Source of the DNA: Rhodococcus xishaensis
GTDB lineage: Bacteria; Actinomycetota; Actinomycetes; Mycobacteriales; Mycobacteriaceae
Length of the DNA stretch: 64,000 nt
Direction: 5' to 3'
NCBI RefSeq assembly: GCF_004011825.1
Contig: NZ_RKLO01000002.1
Span: 372,001-436,000, forward strand
Shown here: one piece after another, positions 46,567 to 58,311 of the stretch
Layout: the number at the start of each line of letters is the position of its first letter
Position numbering within the stretch: position 1 is the stretch's first letter
Notes under the pieces: generated by a model
The model's database searches: none
Told to the model about the DNA's origin: nothing
The model's input: only the letters and a program-made list of their open reading frames with translations
Program-made: the position numbers and the translations under genes

Positions 46567-48126
46567 CTAGGAGTCGGTCGACGTCTCCGATGACTCATCC
46601 GAGCCACCGCTGCCGGCATTGCCCGGATTGACGGAAACGATGCCCGAGATCGTGCCCTGCATGTACCGGCCGTCGTCCGTGATCAGTGCCGCCATCTGCA
46701 GTGTGTCGCCCAGGAGCGAGCTCGAGATCGAGTGGGTCTTTCGCAAGTCCCCGGTCTCGGGGTCGATGACCGCGTACGCGAACCCGTCCAGCGGCGTGGT
46801 CACGTCCAGTCCCTCCCGGACCGCCGTGTAGATGTTCCCGTCCGCGATCGACAGTTGCGGCACGGCCGAACTGCGGACCTGGTTCTGCCACACCGTCGCG
46901 CAGCCCTGGCCGTCGGCGTCGACATCGACGCGTGTCATGCCGCCGTGGAAGGGTGCGGAGGCAGGCACGGCCTCGCCGGCCCCAGCCGGAACCGTCGGAT
47001 ACGGGTACCCGTAGGTGCTCGCGACGAACACCGACCGTCCGACTCCGATCGGGGAGTTCTCACTGCCGCTGCCGCCGGGTTCGAGGCTGCCCGAGAAGCT
47101 GCCCGAAAGGCTGCCGGAGCTGCCCGCCAGGCTGCCTCCGCCGCCACTGGGCGGCAGGACCGGTTCCTTGCAGACCTCCTCGCCGGTCGCGGAGCGGTAC
47201 ACCAGCAGATTCACCTGGCCGTCGGCATTGTCGATTATCGTCAGGTACTCCGAACCAGCAGTGGGGCCGAAGTAGGTGGGTGTCGAACCGGTGCCCCAGC
47301 TGAGCTGTCCCGGCTTGCGGGCGGAGCCGCGGTCGTAGGGCTGCCGCCAGTCGATCTGTGGCTCGGAGTTGGGTCCCGCGCTCAGCTGGTATGTCGCGTG
47401 GGTAGATGCGACCGCGGTTCCCTCGGCGGATGTCGAGATGCTGTTCTGCACCTGTTCACCTTCTGGAAGGGCGAGGGTCCGTGCGGTCCCGCCGGCGTCG
47501 ACCGTGCCTACGATGCCGCCGCCGGTCGCGAACCACACGACGCCGTCCAGGTCGGGCGCCAGGCCCGTGACGTTGTCGTCGTCCGGGATCGCCGAGGTCA
47601 GGTCGGTGCTCTCGTCCACACTCAACGTCCACTCGCCGTTCTGGGCCTGAGTGTGCCCGATCCGCAGCAGGTGCCGGGTGCCGTCCACCACGACGAGCCG
47701 GTCCTCGGAATCGAGGTATGCATACACCCCGCCCAGCAGGCTGCCCTTGGTGAGCTCGAGTTTGTCCAGCGTCCCCGAAGTCGTCGGATCGAGCAGGTAC
47801 ACCGTCGGGTTCTGCCCGATCATCGTCGTACACAGCGACACGACAAGACCGTCCGAACCCTGCAGCAGGGTCGGACACGCTGACGAGAGGTTGTACGTCA
47901 CAGTCGAGACATCGCCCGTACCCGGGCCGGCGAGCGGCGTGGCGTCGGACGACTCCGCGTCGCCGTGCATGGTCGAGGTTCCCGGAGGTCCAAGGTACGG
48001 GTTCGGCGGCGCCAGCGGACCCCACGCGGGGACCGCGCCGACCGTCGCCGGGGCCAGTGCAAGAGCGAGTGCGCCGCACGCGGCGATGGAGGTCCGTCGG
48101 AGTGTGGTGATGGCGGAAGTAGACAC
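46567..48126 (-). CDS. Secreted beta-propeller-like protein with Gly/Ser insert, function unknown
   Basis: 519 aa, GTG start. The signal peptide (MSTSAITTLRRTS, hydrophobic core, cleavage near VGA) is followed by Trp/Gly/Asp-rich repeats such as LDSEDRLVVVDGTRHLLRI and LAPDLDGVVWFATGGG that look like blades of a PQQ/SMP-30-type propeller. Around residues 325-355 is a Gly/Ser-rich insert (GGGGSLAGSSGSLSGS) similar in style to the tails of the propeller array. Four or more Cys may form disulfides. It lies between ctaA and the ABC transporter, where I recall no equivalent in mycobacteria. Function not recognised. Confidence 0.75.
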   Translation of the reverse strand: MSTSAITTLRRTSIAACGALALALAPATVGAVPAWGPLAPPNPYLGPPGTSTMHGDAESSDATPLAGPGTGDVSTVTYNLSSACPTLLQGSDGLVVSLCTTMIGQNPTVYLLDPTTSGTLDKLELTKGSLLGGVYAYLDSEDRLVVVDGTRHLLRIGHTQAQNGEWTLSVDESTDLTSAIPDDDNVTGLAPDLDGVVWFATGGGIVGTVDAGGTARTLALPEGEQVQNSISTSAEGTAVASTHATYQLSAGPNSEPQIDWRQPYDRGSARKPGQLSWGTGSTPTYFGPTAGSEYLTIIDNADGQVNLLVYRSATGEEVCKEPVLPPSGGGGSLAGSSGSLSGSFSGSLEPGGSGSENSPIGVGRSVFVASTYGYPYPTVPAGAGEAVPASAPFHGGMTRVDVDADGQGCATVWQNQVRSSAVPQLSIADGNIYTAVREGLDVTTPLDGFAYAVIDPETGDLRKTHSISSSLLGDTLQMAALITDDGRYMQGTISGIVSVNPGNAGSGGSDESSETSTDS

Positions 48127-48202
48127 GGCGGCGATTGTGGTGCAAAACGGTCAGTCGCGGAGGGTTTTCCCTGACGCACTGAGCGATGAACGAATACTCG
48201 TT

Positions 48203-49000
48203 TCAGGTGAACTTGAAAGTCCTGGTCGCGACGAATCCGGATACCAATGCCCACCCCGCCAAGACCGCCACGCACATGACGTTGACGCTGCCTCCGGTGG
48301 CGTCCTCGAGCGCCTGCGCGAGAGCCCCGGAGGGGATCAATTGCGCCCCGATCCGGACACTGCTGTGCAATTCGTCGGCGAAGATGACGCTGCCGATACC
48401 AGCCATCGCGAACCAGAGGATGTTCGCGAGCGCGAGGACGATCTCGGCGCGCAATGTCCCCCCGAGCAGTAGGCCCATCGCCGCGAACGTGACAGTGCCG
48501 AGCGCGATGACGACGGCACCGAGTACGAGACCGAGTGCACTCGGGCGCCAACCGAGCGCGAAGCCGATCGCGCCGAGCAGCACTGTCTGTAAGGCGACGA
48601 CGATGACGACCGCGGCGCTCTTGCCGGCGATGATGCCCCAACGAGGAAGTGGTGTGGCCCCGAGGCGTTTGAGGGCGCCGTAGCGGCGGTCGAATCCGAC
48701 TGCGATCGCCTGTCCGGTGAACGCGGTGGACATGACGGCCACCATCATCACAGCCGGGACGATCGTGTCGACACGGTCGCTGCCGAAGTCGCCGATCGGG
48801 AGCATCGTGAGGCCGATCAACAGGGTGATCGGGATGAACATGGTGATAAGCAACTGCTCGCCGTTGCGTAGCAGAAGCGTGAGTTCGAGCCTGGTCTGCG
48901 CGGAGAGCATCCGCCGGGGCGACGCGGGGCGCGGGCGTGGGGTGAACGTGCCGTCGGCGAATCGGTTGTCGGCCAGGCGGTCGTGGTGCGTCACGCTCAT
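48203..49000 (-). CDS. ABC-2 type transporter permease
   Basis: 265 aa from ATG 49000, which overlaps the ATPase stop (ATGA); the longer frame upstream is the ATPase in another frame. Six predicted transmembrane helices, with TRLELTLLLRNGEQLL before the first and AVGFDRRYGALKRLGATPLP, the typical ABC-2 coupling region. Pairs with the ATPase gene to form an exporter; in mycobacteria the same pair (Rv1457c-Rv1458c as I recall) sits at this place. Substrate unknown. Confidence 0.9.
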   Translation of the reverse strand: MSVTHHDRLADNRFADGTFTPRPRPASPRRMLSAQTRLELTLLLRNGEQLLITMFIPITLLIGLTMLPIGDFGSDRVDTIVPAVMMVAVMSTAFTGQAIAVGFDRRYGALKRLGATPLPRWGIIAGKSAAVVIVVALQTVLLGAIGFALGWRPSALGLVLGAVVIALGTVTFAAMGLLLGGTLRAEIVLALANILWFAMAGIGSVIFADELHSSVRIGAQLIPSGALAQALEDATGGSVNVMCVAVLAGWALVSGFVATRTFKFT

Positions 49001-49953
49001 CCCCTCAGATCCCGTCCGGTGAGTTCGAGGAAGACGTCCTCGAGGCGACGCTGATCGACCCTGATCTCCGTGGCCAGCGCGCCCTGCCCGGCGCACCACG
49101 ACGCCGCCGCCGCGACCACGTGTGGATCGATCGTGCCGCGCACGACGTAGTCACCGGGCGACACTTCCTGCACCTGAAACTCGGCGGGCAGTGCCGCGCG
49201 CAGCGGTGCGAGATCAAGCCCGGGCGGGGCGACCAGGCTCATTCGGCCGTCCGCGCCCGTGCGAGTGACCTCCGACGGCGTGCCGGACGCGACGATCCGG
49301 CCGTGGTCGATGATCACGAGTTCGTCGGCCAGTTCCTCGGCCTCGTCCATAAGGTGTGTGGTCAACAGCACGCTGACACCGTCGCGGCGCAGGGCGTCGA
49401 TCAGCTCCCAGACGAGCAGTCGGGCCTGCGCGTCGAGACCCGCGGTCGGTTCGTCGAGGAACACGAGTTCAGGGCGCCCCACGAGCGCACAAGCGAGCGA
49501 CAGTCGCTGCTGCTGTCCGCCCGACAGGCGACGGTAGGGGGTGCGGCGGGCGTCCTGCAGGCCGAGGCTGCGCAGCAGCCACTCCGGATCGTGCGGATCC
49601 TCCGAGTACGACGCGACGAGGTCGAGCATCTCGCCCGTCCGCGAACCGGGGTAGGCGCCGCCGCCCTGGAGCATGACGCCGATCCGGGGACGTAGCGCGG
49701 CCGAGTCCGCGACCGGATCCAGCCCGAGGACCCGGACCGATCCGGCATCGGGGGAGGCGAAGCCCTCGCACATCTCGACGGTCGTGGTCTTACCTGCACC
49801 GTTCGGGCCGAGCAGGGCCAACACCTGCGCCTGTTCGAGGGTCAGATCGAGTCCGTCGACGGCACGGACGTCGCCGAACGCCTTCACGACGCCTTGGAGG
49901 TGCACCGCGGACTCGCTCTTGCGGGGCGTCGCTTCCGACGCGCTGACAATCAC
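48997..49953 (-). CDS. ABC transporter ATP-binding protein
   Basis: 318 aa from GTG 49953, preceded by GGAG and placed 12 bases after the mptB stop. Walker A GPNGAGKTTT, Q-loop LQGGGAYPGSR, signature LSGGQQQR, Walker B LVFLDEPTAGLD and the H-loop TTHLMDE are intact. The DrrA-like C-terminal domain (about 230-318) ends RRLEDVFLELTGRDL. Works with the overlapping ABC-2 permease. A much longer open frame upstream of this start is antisense noise from mptB. Confidence 0.93.
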   Translation of the reverse strand: MIVSASEATPRKSESAVHLQGVVKAFGDVRAVDGLDLTLEQAQVLALLGPNGAGKTTTVEMCEGFASPDAGSVRVLGLDPVADSAALRPRIGVMLQGGGAYPGSRTGEMLDLVASYSEDPHDPEWLLRSLGLQDARRTPYRRLSGGQQQRLSLACALVGRPELVFLDEPTAGLDAQARLLVWELIDALRRDGVSVLLTTHLMDEAEELADELVIIDHGRIVASGTPSEVTRTGADGRMSLVAPPGLDLAPLRAALPAEFQVQEVSPGDYVVRGTIDPHVVAAAASWCAGQGALATEIRVDQRRLEDVFLELTGRDLRG

Positions 49954-49964
49954 GAAGCTCCAGC

Positions 49965-51668
49965 CTAGGCCCCGGCCGGATTGGTTTGTTCGGTGGTACC
50001 GGGTTGCGGGCGCCAGGGCAGGCGATTGCGGGTGACGAAGATGAGCACGATGCTGACTATGGCCGTTGCGATCGCGGCCTGGACGATCATGAACGGCTCG
50101 TACTCGGCACCGTTCGGCATGAGGATCACGCTCACGAACGACGAGAAGGCGATGGTCGGTATGCGGAAGACCGGGCGGGTGGCCCACGCCGCGAGCGGAA
50201 TCACTGCCCACAGCAGATACCAGGGCTGCACGACCGGGAAGAGCAGCACGATGGCACCGAGCGAGACGCCTAGTGCCCCCACCGGGTGGATTCGACCCAC
50301 CAGTACGGCGATCAGCATGCGCAGTGTGATGAAGCCGGCGATCACCGACGCGATCGGGCGAGTAAGGCTGAGCACCGCGGTGGTGTGGTCGCCGAGTCCG
50401 AGCAGCACGCCGACCAGGCCGGTACCCAGACCGAGCAGGGTGGGGATCGACATCCAACTCCGGACCTCGGTGGCGGTGCCGAGAGTCTGCGTCCAGCCCA
50501 TGCCGAGGCCGCTCGCGGTGCTGACGAAGACGGTGACCGCGACGGTCACGGCGCCGAACAGAACCGCTGCTGACAGGAGTGCCTTGAAGTTGGCGCCCCA
50601 TCTGCGGGCAAGCGCCATTCCCACGAAGCCGAGCGCCAGCAGCGAGGGGATCTTGATCGTCGACGACAACGCGATGAGTGTCGCACCTGCGAGCAGGAGC
50701 AGGAGGACGCGGCCGCGTATCGGCTCGGTGCCCTCGACGGCTCGCAACGCGATCTCCACGCCCGCCAGCATGAGGCCGATCATCAGGGCCTCGTTGTGAA
50801 TGCCGGCAACCAGGTGGAACAGCACGAGGGGATTCGCGGCGCCGAGCCAGAGCGCGCTGACACCGGACACACCGCACCGGCGCGCCAGACGGGGAAGCGC
50901 CCAAACGATCATTCCGACGCCGGCGAGCGCGAGCAGGCGGTGCAAGAAGATGCCGGCGACGATGTTCTCCCCGGTCAGCCACGTGATTCCCTTGCCCATC
51001 CACAGGAAGAGCGGACCGTACGGCGCGGGGGTGTCCCGCCAGATGTTCGGGACGGTCCGGGTGAGGACGTTGTCGACGCCGAGCGCTCCGGCCGGACCGA
51101 TCGCGTACGGGTCGAGGCCGCGGGCGGTGATCTCGCTCTGCGCCAGGTACGAATAGACGTCGCGACTGAACATCGGCGGCGCGACCGTGAGGGGAATCAC
51201 CCACAACAGCAGGGTCCGGTCGAGTTGGGAGCGGCTCAACTGTCGGGGTGCGTGCCCACCACGCATGTTTCCGATCGCGAACCGCCCGAGCAGGAGCCAC
51301 GCCAGCACGACCATGACGGTGCCGGTCAACGTCATGCTCAAGGTGGCGCTCGTCATGCGGGCCGGCAGGCCCAGCAGCCGCAGCCCCTGGACCGGGTTCT
51401 GCAGGACAGGCTGGGCGCCGGCGCCCAGCGCGCCGACCGCCATGAGCACGGCGCCGGTCGCGCCGAACAGTCGGATCCAATGCAGTTGGCGGGTCTCGTG
51501 GGCATTGAGGCCCGGGGCTTCGGTCTCGTCGCCGTGCAGTGCGTCGGCTACCGAGTGCCGAGGGGAACGCCCATCGATGCCGAGCACGCGTTTGACGAAG
51601 GCGCCGGCATGCTCGACCCGAGACCGGGCCGGAGCATCCGACTCGTGTTCTGTCTCGGTCTGCGGCAC
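49965..51668 (-). CDS. mptB: Alpha-(1->6)-mannopyranosyltransferase MptB-like
   Basis: 567 aa, GTG start. A GT-C family polytopic membrane glycosyltransferase with about 13 transmembrane helices that uses polyprenyl-phosphate mannose to build the mannan core of lipomannan/lipoarabinomannan. The extracytoplasmic loop motif SRDVYSYLAQSEITARGLDPY and NIWRDTPAPYGPLFLWM fit the family. The polar N-terminus (60 aa) is cytosolic. Divergent from sufR, with 129 bp between starts. Confidence 0.9.
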   Translation of the reverse strand: MPQTETEHESDAPARSRVEHAGAFVKRVLGIDGRSPRHSVADALHGDETEAPGLNAHETRQLHWIRLFGATGAVLMAVGALGAGAQPVLQNPVQGLRLLGLPARMTSATLSMTLTGTVMVVLAWLLLGRFAIGNMRGGHAPRQLSRSQLDRTLLLWVIPLTVAPPMFSRDVYSYLAQSEITARGLDPYAIGPAGALGVDNVLTRTVPNIWRDTPAPYGPLFLWMGKGITWLTGENIVAGIFLHRLLALAGVGMIVWALPRLARRCGVSGVSALWLGAANPLVLFHLVAGIHNEALMIGLMLAGVEIALRAVEGTEPIRGRVLLLLLAGATLIALSSTIKIPSLLALGFVGMALARRWGANFKALLSAAVLFGAVTVAVTVFVSTASGLGMGWTQTLGTATEVRSWMSIPTLLGLGTGLVGVLLGLGDHTTAVLSLTRPIASVIAGFITLRMLIAVLVGRIHPVGALGVSLGAIVLLFPVVQPWYLLWAVIPLAAWATRPVFRIPTIAFSSFVSVILMPNGAEYEPFMIVQAAIATAIVSIVLIFVTRNRLPWRPQPGTTEQTNPAGA

Positions 51669-51784
51669 ACGGTGCAGCGTAGCGCTGCGAACGGGGTGCT
51701 CAGGCCCACCCCGACCCAGCCCTCCTGAGGGGTGTGGCGCCGATTACACAGGGCACCCTTCGTGGACCGATGCCCCGAATTCCG

Positions 51785-51801
51785 TCACACTAGTGTTGTG
51801 A
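51785..51801 (+). promoter_or_regulatory. Candidate SufR operator overlapping the sufR start
   Basis: TCACACTAGTGTTGTGA: TCACA and TGTGA form a perfect inverted repeat with 7 bases between, and within it ACACT-N5-TGTGA matches the mycobacterial SufR site I remember. It covers the GTG start at 51798-51800, which is where a repressor of a leaderless transcript would sit. Confidence 0.65.
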
Positions 51802-52544
51802 AATTGGAAGCGGCACGACCTTCGAACGGAGAACACGCAGGTCACGAACCTGTGCACCCCTCCGGCGGATCGTCGCTGCCCGTTGCCGGTGGACACGAGG
51901 GGCACACGAGGGCCGCTGTGGTGCAGTTGCTCGTCGAGGAGGGCCCCATCTCAGCTACCGACATCGGTGCGCGACTCGGTCTCAGCGCTGCCGGTGCCCG
52001 ACGGCATCTCGACGCGCTCATCGAGGCAGGCGAGGCGCAGGAGGCCAGCTCGGCCGGGTGGCGGCAGCGAGGGCGGGGGCGACCGGCGAAGCTGTTCCAG
52101 ATCACCGCGGCAGGTCGAGGCAAGCTCGGTCACACCTACGACGACCTGGCCAGCGCCGCGATGCGGCAGCTGCGGGAGATCGGTGGCGAGGCGGCCATCG
52201 AGGACTTCGCCCGGCGTCGAGTGCAGTCCATCGTCGCTGACGTCACGCCTGTGGCGGCAGACGAGCCGGAAGCGGTCGAGTCGACCGCCGAGTCGATCGC
52301 GGAGGCGTTCACATCGGCGGGGTTTGCGGCGTCGACCCGTCCGGTCGGCAACGGCGTGCAGATCTGCCAGCACCACTGCCCGGTCTCGCACGTGGCGGAG
52401 GAGTTCCCGGAGCTGTGTGAGGCGGAAAGGGAAGCGTTCTCCGAACTGCTCGGCCGGCACGTCCAACGTCTGGCGACGATCGCGAACGGAGACTGCGCCT
52501 GCACGACCCACGTCCCGCTCGCCCTACCCCCCAAGACCCAATAG
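51798..52544 (+). CDS. sufR: SUF operon iron-sulfur cluster-sensing repressor SufR
   Basis: 248 aa from GTG 51798 ([11 protein letters not shown]); the frame extends upstream to 51732, but the candidate operator lies on the chosen start. A winged-helix DNA-binding domain (residues about 35-110: [35 protein letters not shown]) is followed by an Fe-S binding region with [14 protein letters not shown] and GDCACTTH, giving at least four candidate Cys ligands. In mycobacteria and cyanobacteria the holo-form represses the suf operon and releases on cluster loss. sufB follows after 59 bp. Confidence 0.92.
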   Translation: MKLEAARPSNGEHAGHEPVHPSGGSSLPVAGGHEGHTRAAVVQLLVEEGPISATDIGARLGLSAAGARRHLDALIEAGEAQEASSAGWRQRGRGRPAKLFQITAAGRGKLGHTYDDLASAAMRQLREIGGEAAIEDFARRRVQSIVADVTPVAADEPEAVESTAESIAEAFTSAGFAASTRPVGNGVQICQHHCPVSHVAEEFPELCEAEREAFSELLGRHVQRLATIANGDCACTTHVPLALPPKTQ

Positions 52545-52603
52545 ATGTTCTCCCCGGTGGACAGCCCACACCGGTACGTAACAAGACTCCGGAAGGAGCC
52601 CGC

Positions 52604-54049
52604 ATGACCGTCACATCAGACCAGGTGACACCCGAGGCGCCACTCTCGCAAGAGGAGACGATCGCCTCGCTGGGCAACTATGAGTACGGCTGGTCGGATT
52701 CCGACCTTGCCGGTGCGAGTGCCCAGCGAGGACTGTCTGAGGACGTCGTGCGGGATATCTCCGCGAAGAAGAACGAACCTGAGTGGATGCTCGACATCCG
52801 CCTCAGGGCGTTGCGCACCTTCGAGAAGAAGCCCATCCCGCAGTGGGGTTCGAACCTCGAGGGGATCGACTTCGACAACATCAAGTACTTCGTGCGGTCC
52901 ACGGAGAAGCAGGCCGAGAGCTGGGAAGACCTGCCCGAGGACATCAAGAACACCTACGACAAGCTGGGTATCCCCGAGGCGGAGAAGCAGCGTCTGATCG
53001 CTGGTGTGGCGGCACAGTACGAGTCGGAGGTCGTGTACCACCAGATCCGCGAGGACCTCGAGTCCGAGGGTGTGATCTTCCTCGACACCGACTCCGGTCT
53101 GCGTGAGCACCCGGAGATCTTCCGCGAGTACTTCGGCACGGTCATCCCGGCCGGCGACAACAAGTTCTCCGCGCTGAACACCGCCGTCTGGTCCGGTGGA
53201 TCGTTCATCTACGTGCCGCCGGGCGTGCACGTCGACATCCCGCTGCAGGCCTACTTCCGGATCAACACCGAGAACATGGGCCAGTTCGAACGGACGCTGA
53301 TCATCGTCGACGAGGGCGCTTCGGTGCACTACGTCGAGGGTTGCACGGCACCGATCTACAAGTCCGACTCGCTGCATTCCGCGGTGGTCGAGATCATCGT
53401 CAAGAAGGGTGGCCACTGCCGCTACACGACGATCCAGAACTGGTCGAACAACGTCTACAACCTGGTGACCAAGCGCACCAAGGTCGAGGCGGGCGGCTCG
53501 ATGGAATGGATCGACGGCAACATCGGTTCGAAGGTGACGATGAAGTACCCGGCGGTGTGGATGATGGGCGAGCACGCCCGCGGTGAGGTGCTCTCGGTTG
53601 CCTTCGCAGGCGAGGGGCAGCACCAGGACACCGGCGCGAAGATGCTGCACCTGGCACCGCACACATCGTCGACAATCGTGAGCAAGTCCGTCGCCCGCGG
53701 CGGCGGTCGCGCGTCGTACCGCGGCCTGGTCCAGGTCAACAAGGGTGCCCACGGGTCGAAGGCGACCGTCAAGTGTGACGCCCTGCTGGTCGACCAGATC
53801 AGCCGATCCGACACCTACCCCTACGTGGATGTCCGCGAGGACGACGTGACGATGGGCCACGAGGCGACGGTGTCGAAGGTCAGCGACGACCAGTTGTTCT
53901 ACCTGATGAGTCGGGGTCTGACGGAGGACGAGGCCATGGCGATGGTGGTGCGAGGGTTCGTCGAACCCATCGCCAAGGAGCTGCCGATGGAGTACGCCCT
54001 CGAGCTCAACCGCCTGATCGAACTGCAGATGGAAGGGGCCGTGGGTTAG
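52604..54049 (+). CDS. sufB: Fe-S cluster assembly scaffold SufB (no intein)
   Basis: 481 aa; ATG with a strong AAGGAG upstream. A subunit of the SufBC2D scaffold where Fe-S clusters are built. The sequence runs without interruption through [12 protein letters not shown] (Cys247), the place where the M. tuberculosis homologue carries an intein, so this copy is intein-free. Other landmarks: [38 protein letters not shown], and C-terminal [16 protein letters not shown]. sufD follows with a one-base overlap. Confidence 0.96.
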   Translation: MTVTSDQVTPEAPLSQEETIASLGNYEYGWSDSDLAGASAQRGLSEDVVRDISAKKNEPEWMLDIRLRALRTFEKKPIPQWGSNLEGIDFDNIKYFVRSTEKQAESWEDLPEDIKNTYDKLGIPEAEKQRLIAGVAAQYESEVVYHQIREDLESEGVIFLDTDSGLREHPEIFREYFGTVIPAGDNKFSALNTAVWSGGSFIYVPPGVHVDIPLQAYFRINTENMGQFERTLIIVDEGASVHYVEGCTAPIYKSDSLHSAVVEIIVKKGGHCRYTTIQNWSNNVYNLVTKRTKVEAGGSMEWIDGNIGSKVTMKYPAVWMMGEHARGEVLSVAFAGEGQHQDTGAKMLHLAPHTSSTIVSKSVARGGGRASYRGLVQVNKGAHGSKATVKCDALLVDQISRSDTYPYVDVREDDVTMGHEATVSKVSDDQLFYLMSRGLTEDEAMAMVVRGFVEPIAKELPMEYALELNRLIELQMEGAVG

Positions 54050-55284
54050 TGGCGAGCGAAGCGACCGCAGAGATGGCATCGAGCAAACCCGTGACCGGGG
54101 TGCAGGGCGCAGCGGCCGGCGAGAACGCCGTTCCCGCTACAAACAAGGGTGAGGTCTTCACCTCGTTCGACGTGAACGCGTTCGAGGTGCCTCGTGGCCG
54201 TGACGAGGCGTGGCGGTTCACCCCCCTCCGTCGTCTGCGCGGCCTGCACGACGGCACCGCCGCGGCGAACGGGGTGGTGGAACCGGCGATCGTGGAGGTC
54301 GAGGGCGACGTCACCGTCGAGACGGTCGGTCGCGATGACACGCGGCTCGGGCAGGGCGGTGTCCCGTTCGATCGCGTTGCTGCGCAAGCGTACTCATCTT
54401 TCGAGTCGGCGACCGTCGTGTCCGTCGGTCGGGAGACGGAGGTGGCCGCCCCGGTGCACATCACGGTGACGGGCCCGGGTGAGGGCAAGGTGGCGTTCGG
54501 GCACCTGCAGATCCGCCTCGAGGAGTTCGCGAAGGCGACCGTCATCCTGGACCAGAAGGGCAGCGGAACCTATGCGGAGAACATCGAATTCGTGCTTGGC
54601 GACAGCGCGTCGCTGACCGTCGTCGTCCTACAGGACTGGAACGACGACGCGGTTCACACCGCGGCGCACCATGCGATGCTCGGCCGTGACGCGGTGCTGC
54701 GACACACCTCGGTGAGCCTCGGCGGGGACCTGGTCCGCGTCACCCCGACCGTGAAGTACTCCGGCCCGGGTGGTGACGCCGAGATGCTCGGCCTGTACTT
54801 CGCCGACGCCGGCCAGCACTTCGAGCATCGTCTGCTCGTGGATCACTCGCAGCCGCACTGCAAGTCCAACGTCGTGTACAAGGGTGCGTTGCAGGGTGAT
54901 CCGGCCTCGGATACTCACTCCGGCAAGTCGGACGCGCACACAGTGTGGGTCGGCGACGTGTTGATTCGGGCCGAGGCCGAGGGCACCGACACCTTCGAGC
55001 TCAACCGCAACCTCGTGCTCACCGACGGGGCTCGCGCCGACTCGGTACCGAATCTCGAGATTGAGACGGGCGAAATCGTCGGAGCCGGGCACGCCAGCGC
55101 CACGGGACGTTTCGACGACGAGCAGCTGTTCTACCTACGGGCCCGGGGCATTCCCGAGGACCAAGCCCGACGGCTGGTCGTGCGTGGCTTCTTCTACGAG
55201 ATCATCAACCGCATTGCCGTCCCCGAGGTGCGCGAGCGTCTCGAGGCCGCCGTCGAAGCCGAACTGGCCGCAGTCGGCGTGTGA
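54049..55284 (+). CDS. sufD: Fe-S cluster assembly protein SufD
   Basis: 411 aa from GTG 54049, sharing one base with the sufB TAG. The beta-helix partner of SufB in SufBC2D. Seen: EAWRFTPLRRLRGL near the N-terminus, LLVDHSQPHCKSNVVYKG (with the conserved His and Cys), and the C-terminal ARGIPEDQARRLVVRGFFYEI. The first 40 residues are variable and rich in Ala/Ser. Confidence 0.95.
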   Translation: MASEATAEMASSKPVTGVQGAAAGENAVPATNKGEVFTSFDVNAFEVPRGRDEAWRFTPLRRLRGLHDGTAAANGVVEPAIVEVEGDVTVETVGRDDTRLGQGGVPFDRVAAQAYSSFESATVVSVGRETEVAAPVHITVTGPGEGKVAFGHLQIRLEEFAKATVILDQKGSGTYAENIEFVLGDSASLTVVVLQDWNDDAVHTAAHHAMLGRDAVLRHTSVSLGGDLVRVTPTVKYSGPGGDAEMLGLYFADAGQHFEHRLLVDHSQPHCKSNVVYKGALQGDPASDTHSGKSDAHTVWVGDVLIRAEAEGTDTFELNRNLVLTDGARADSVPNLEIETGEIVGAGHASATGRFDDEQLFYLRARGIPEDQARRLVVRGFFYEIINRIAVPEVRERLEAAVEAELAAVGV

Positions 55285-55339
55285 TCCGGCCGGCCGCCCG
55301 TCCACCAAGAACTCCCAGATACCCGCATTAGGAAATCGA

Positions 55340-57389
<2,050 letters not shown>

Positions 57390-57391
57390 CG

Positions 57392-57901
57392 GTGCGCCTC
57401 GAACAGATGTACCAGGAAGTGATCCTGGACCACTACAAGCACCCGCACGGTCGGGGACTGCGGGCGCCGTTCGGCGCCGAGGTCCATCACGTCAACCCAA
57501 CGTGTGGTGACGAGATCACGCTGCGTGCCCATCTCTCCGTCGGCGAGGACGGCCGATTCGTCGTCGACGACGTCTCGTACGACAGCCAGGGCTGCTCGAT
57601 CAGCCAGGCGTCGACCTCGGTGCTCTACGACCAGATCGTGGGGATGCCGCTCGAAGAGGCGCTGCGCACCGTCGAAGAGTTCAACCTGATGGTCAGCAGC
57701 CGCGGTACCGTCGAAGGCGACGAGGATGTGCTGGGAGACGGCATCGCGTTCAGCGGGGTGTCGAAGTACCCGGCCCGCGTCAAATGCGCTCTGCTGGGAT
57801 GGATGGCCTTCAAGGACGCGGTTGTTCGTATCGTCGAGGACCCCGATCGTGACGGCCCTACTGAAGACGACGTTGCTCGAACCGGAGGACAAGCATCATG
57901 A
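57392..57901 (+). CDS. sufU: Fe-S cluster assembly sulfurtransferase SufU
   Basis: 169 aa from GTG 57392, giving the typical MRLEQMYQEVILDHYKHP; a longer frame upstream is a shadow of sufS. The SufU/IscU-like zinc protein takes sulfur from SufS. Ligands Cys38 and Asp40 in NPTCGDE, Cys68 in GCSISQAS and Cys132 in RVKCALLGW are intact. The stop overlaps the next start (ATGA). Confidence 0.95.
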   Translation: MRLEQMYQEVILDHYKHPHGRGLRAPFGAEVHHVNPTCGDEITLRAHLSVGEDGRFVVDDVSYDSQGCSISQASTSVLYDQIVGMPLEEALRTVEEFNLMVSSRGTVEGDEDVLGDGIAFSGVSKYPARVKCALLGWMAFKDAVVRIVEDPDRDGPTEDDVARTGGQAS

Positions 57902-58311
57902 CCGACACCCAGGCCGAGCAGGCCCAACCCGAGAACGAGGCTCCGACCTCCGAGACGCCGGCCGCGGAGTACGGCGCGACCGTGACGCCGGAGCGCCTCG
58001 ACGAGCTCGAGGAGGCGATGCGCGACGTCGTCGACCCCGAACTCGGCATCAACGTCGTCGATCTCGGTCTGGTGTACGACTTCAAGGTCGAAGACGCAGA
58101 CGGCGTCGACACCGTCACGCTCGACATGACCTTGACATCGGCCGCGTGCCCGCTGACCGACGTTATCGAGGAGCAGTCACGTCGCGCACTGGTCAACTCC
58201 GGCCTGTGTGACGAGCTGAAGATCAACTGGGTTTGGATGCCGCCTTGGGGTCCGGACAAGATCACCGAGGACGGCCGCGAGCAGCTACGTGCCCTCGGGT
58301 TCACGGTCTGA
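57898..58311 (+). CDS. sufT: SUF system protein SufT (MIP18/DUF59 family)
   Basis: 137 aa. The MIP18-family domain (about 30-137) contains DVVDPELGINVVDLGLVYDF and the conserved Cys in TSAACPLTDVI. The N-terminal 28 residues are a Glu/Thr/Pro-rich disordered extension. SufT helps Fe-S maturation and is last in the actinobacterial suf operon. 4-base overlap with sufU. Confidence 0.93.
   Translation: MTDTQAEQAQPENEAPTSETPAAEYGATVTPERLDELEEAMRDVVDPELGINVVDLGLVYDFKVEDADGVDTVTLDMTLTSAACPLTDVIEEQSRRALVNSGLCDELKINWVWMPPWGPDKITEDGREQLRALGFTV

Noticed and set aside
48997-51480. 827-aa minus-strand frame containing the ABC ATPase
   Set aside because: Only the last 318 residues are an ABC ATPase; the upstream part is mptB read in another frame. 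The start is placed at GTG 49953.
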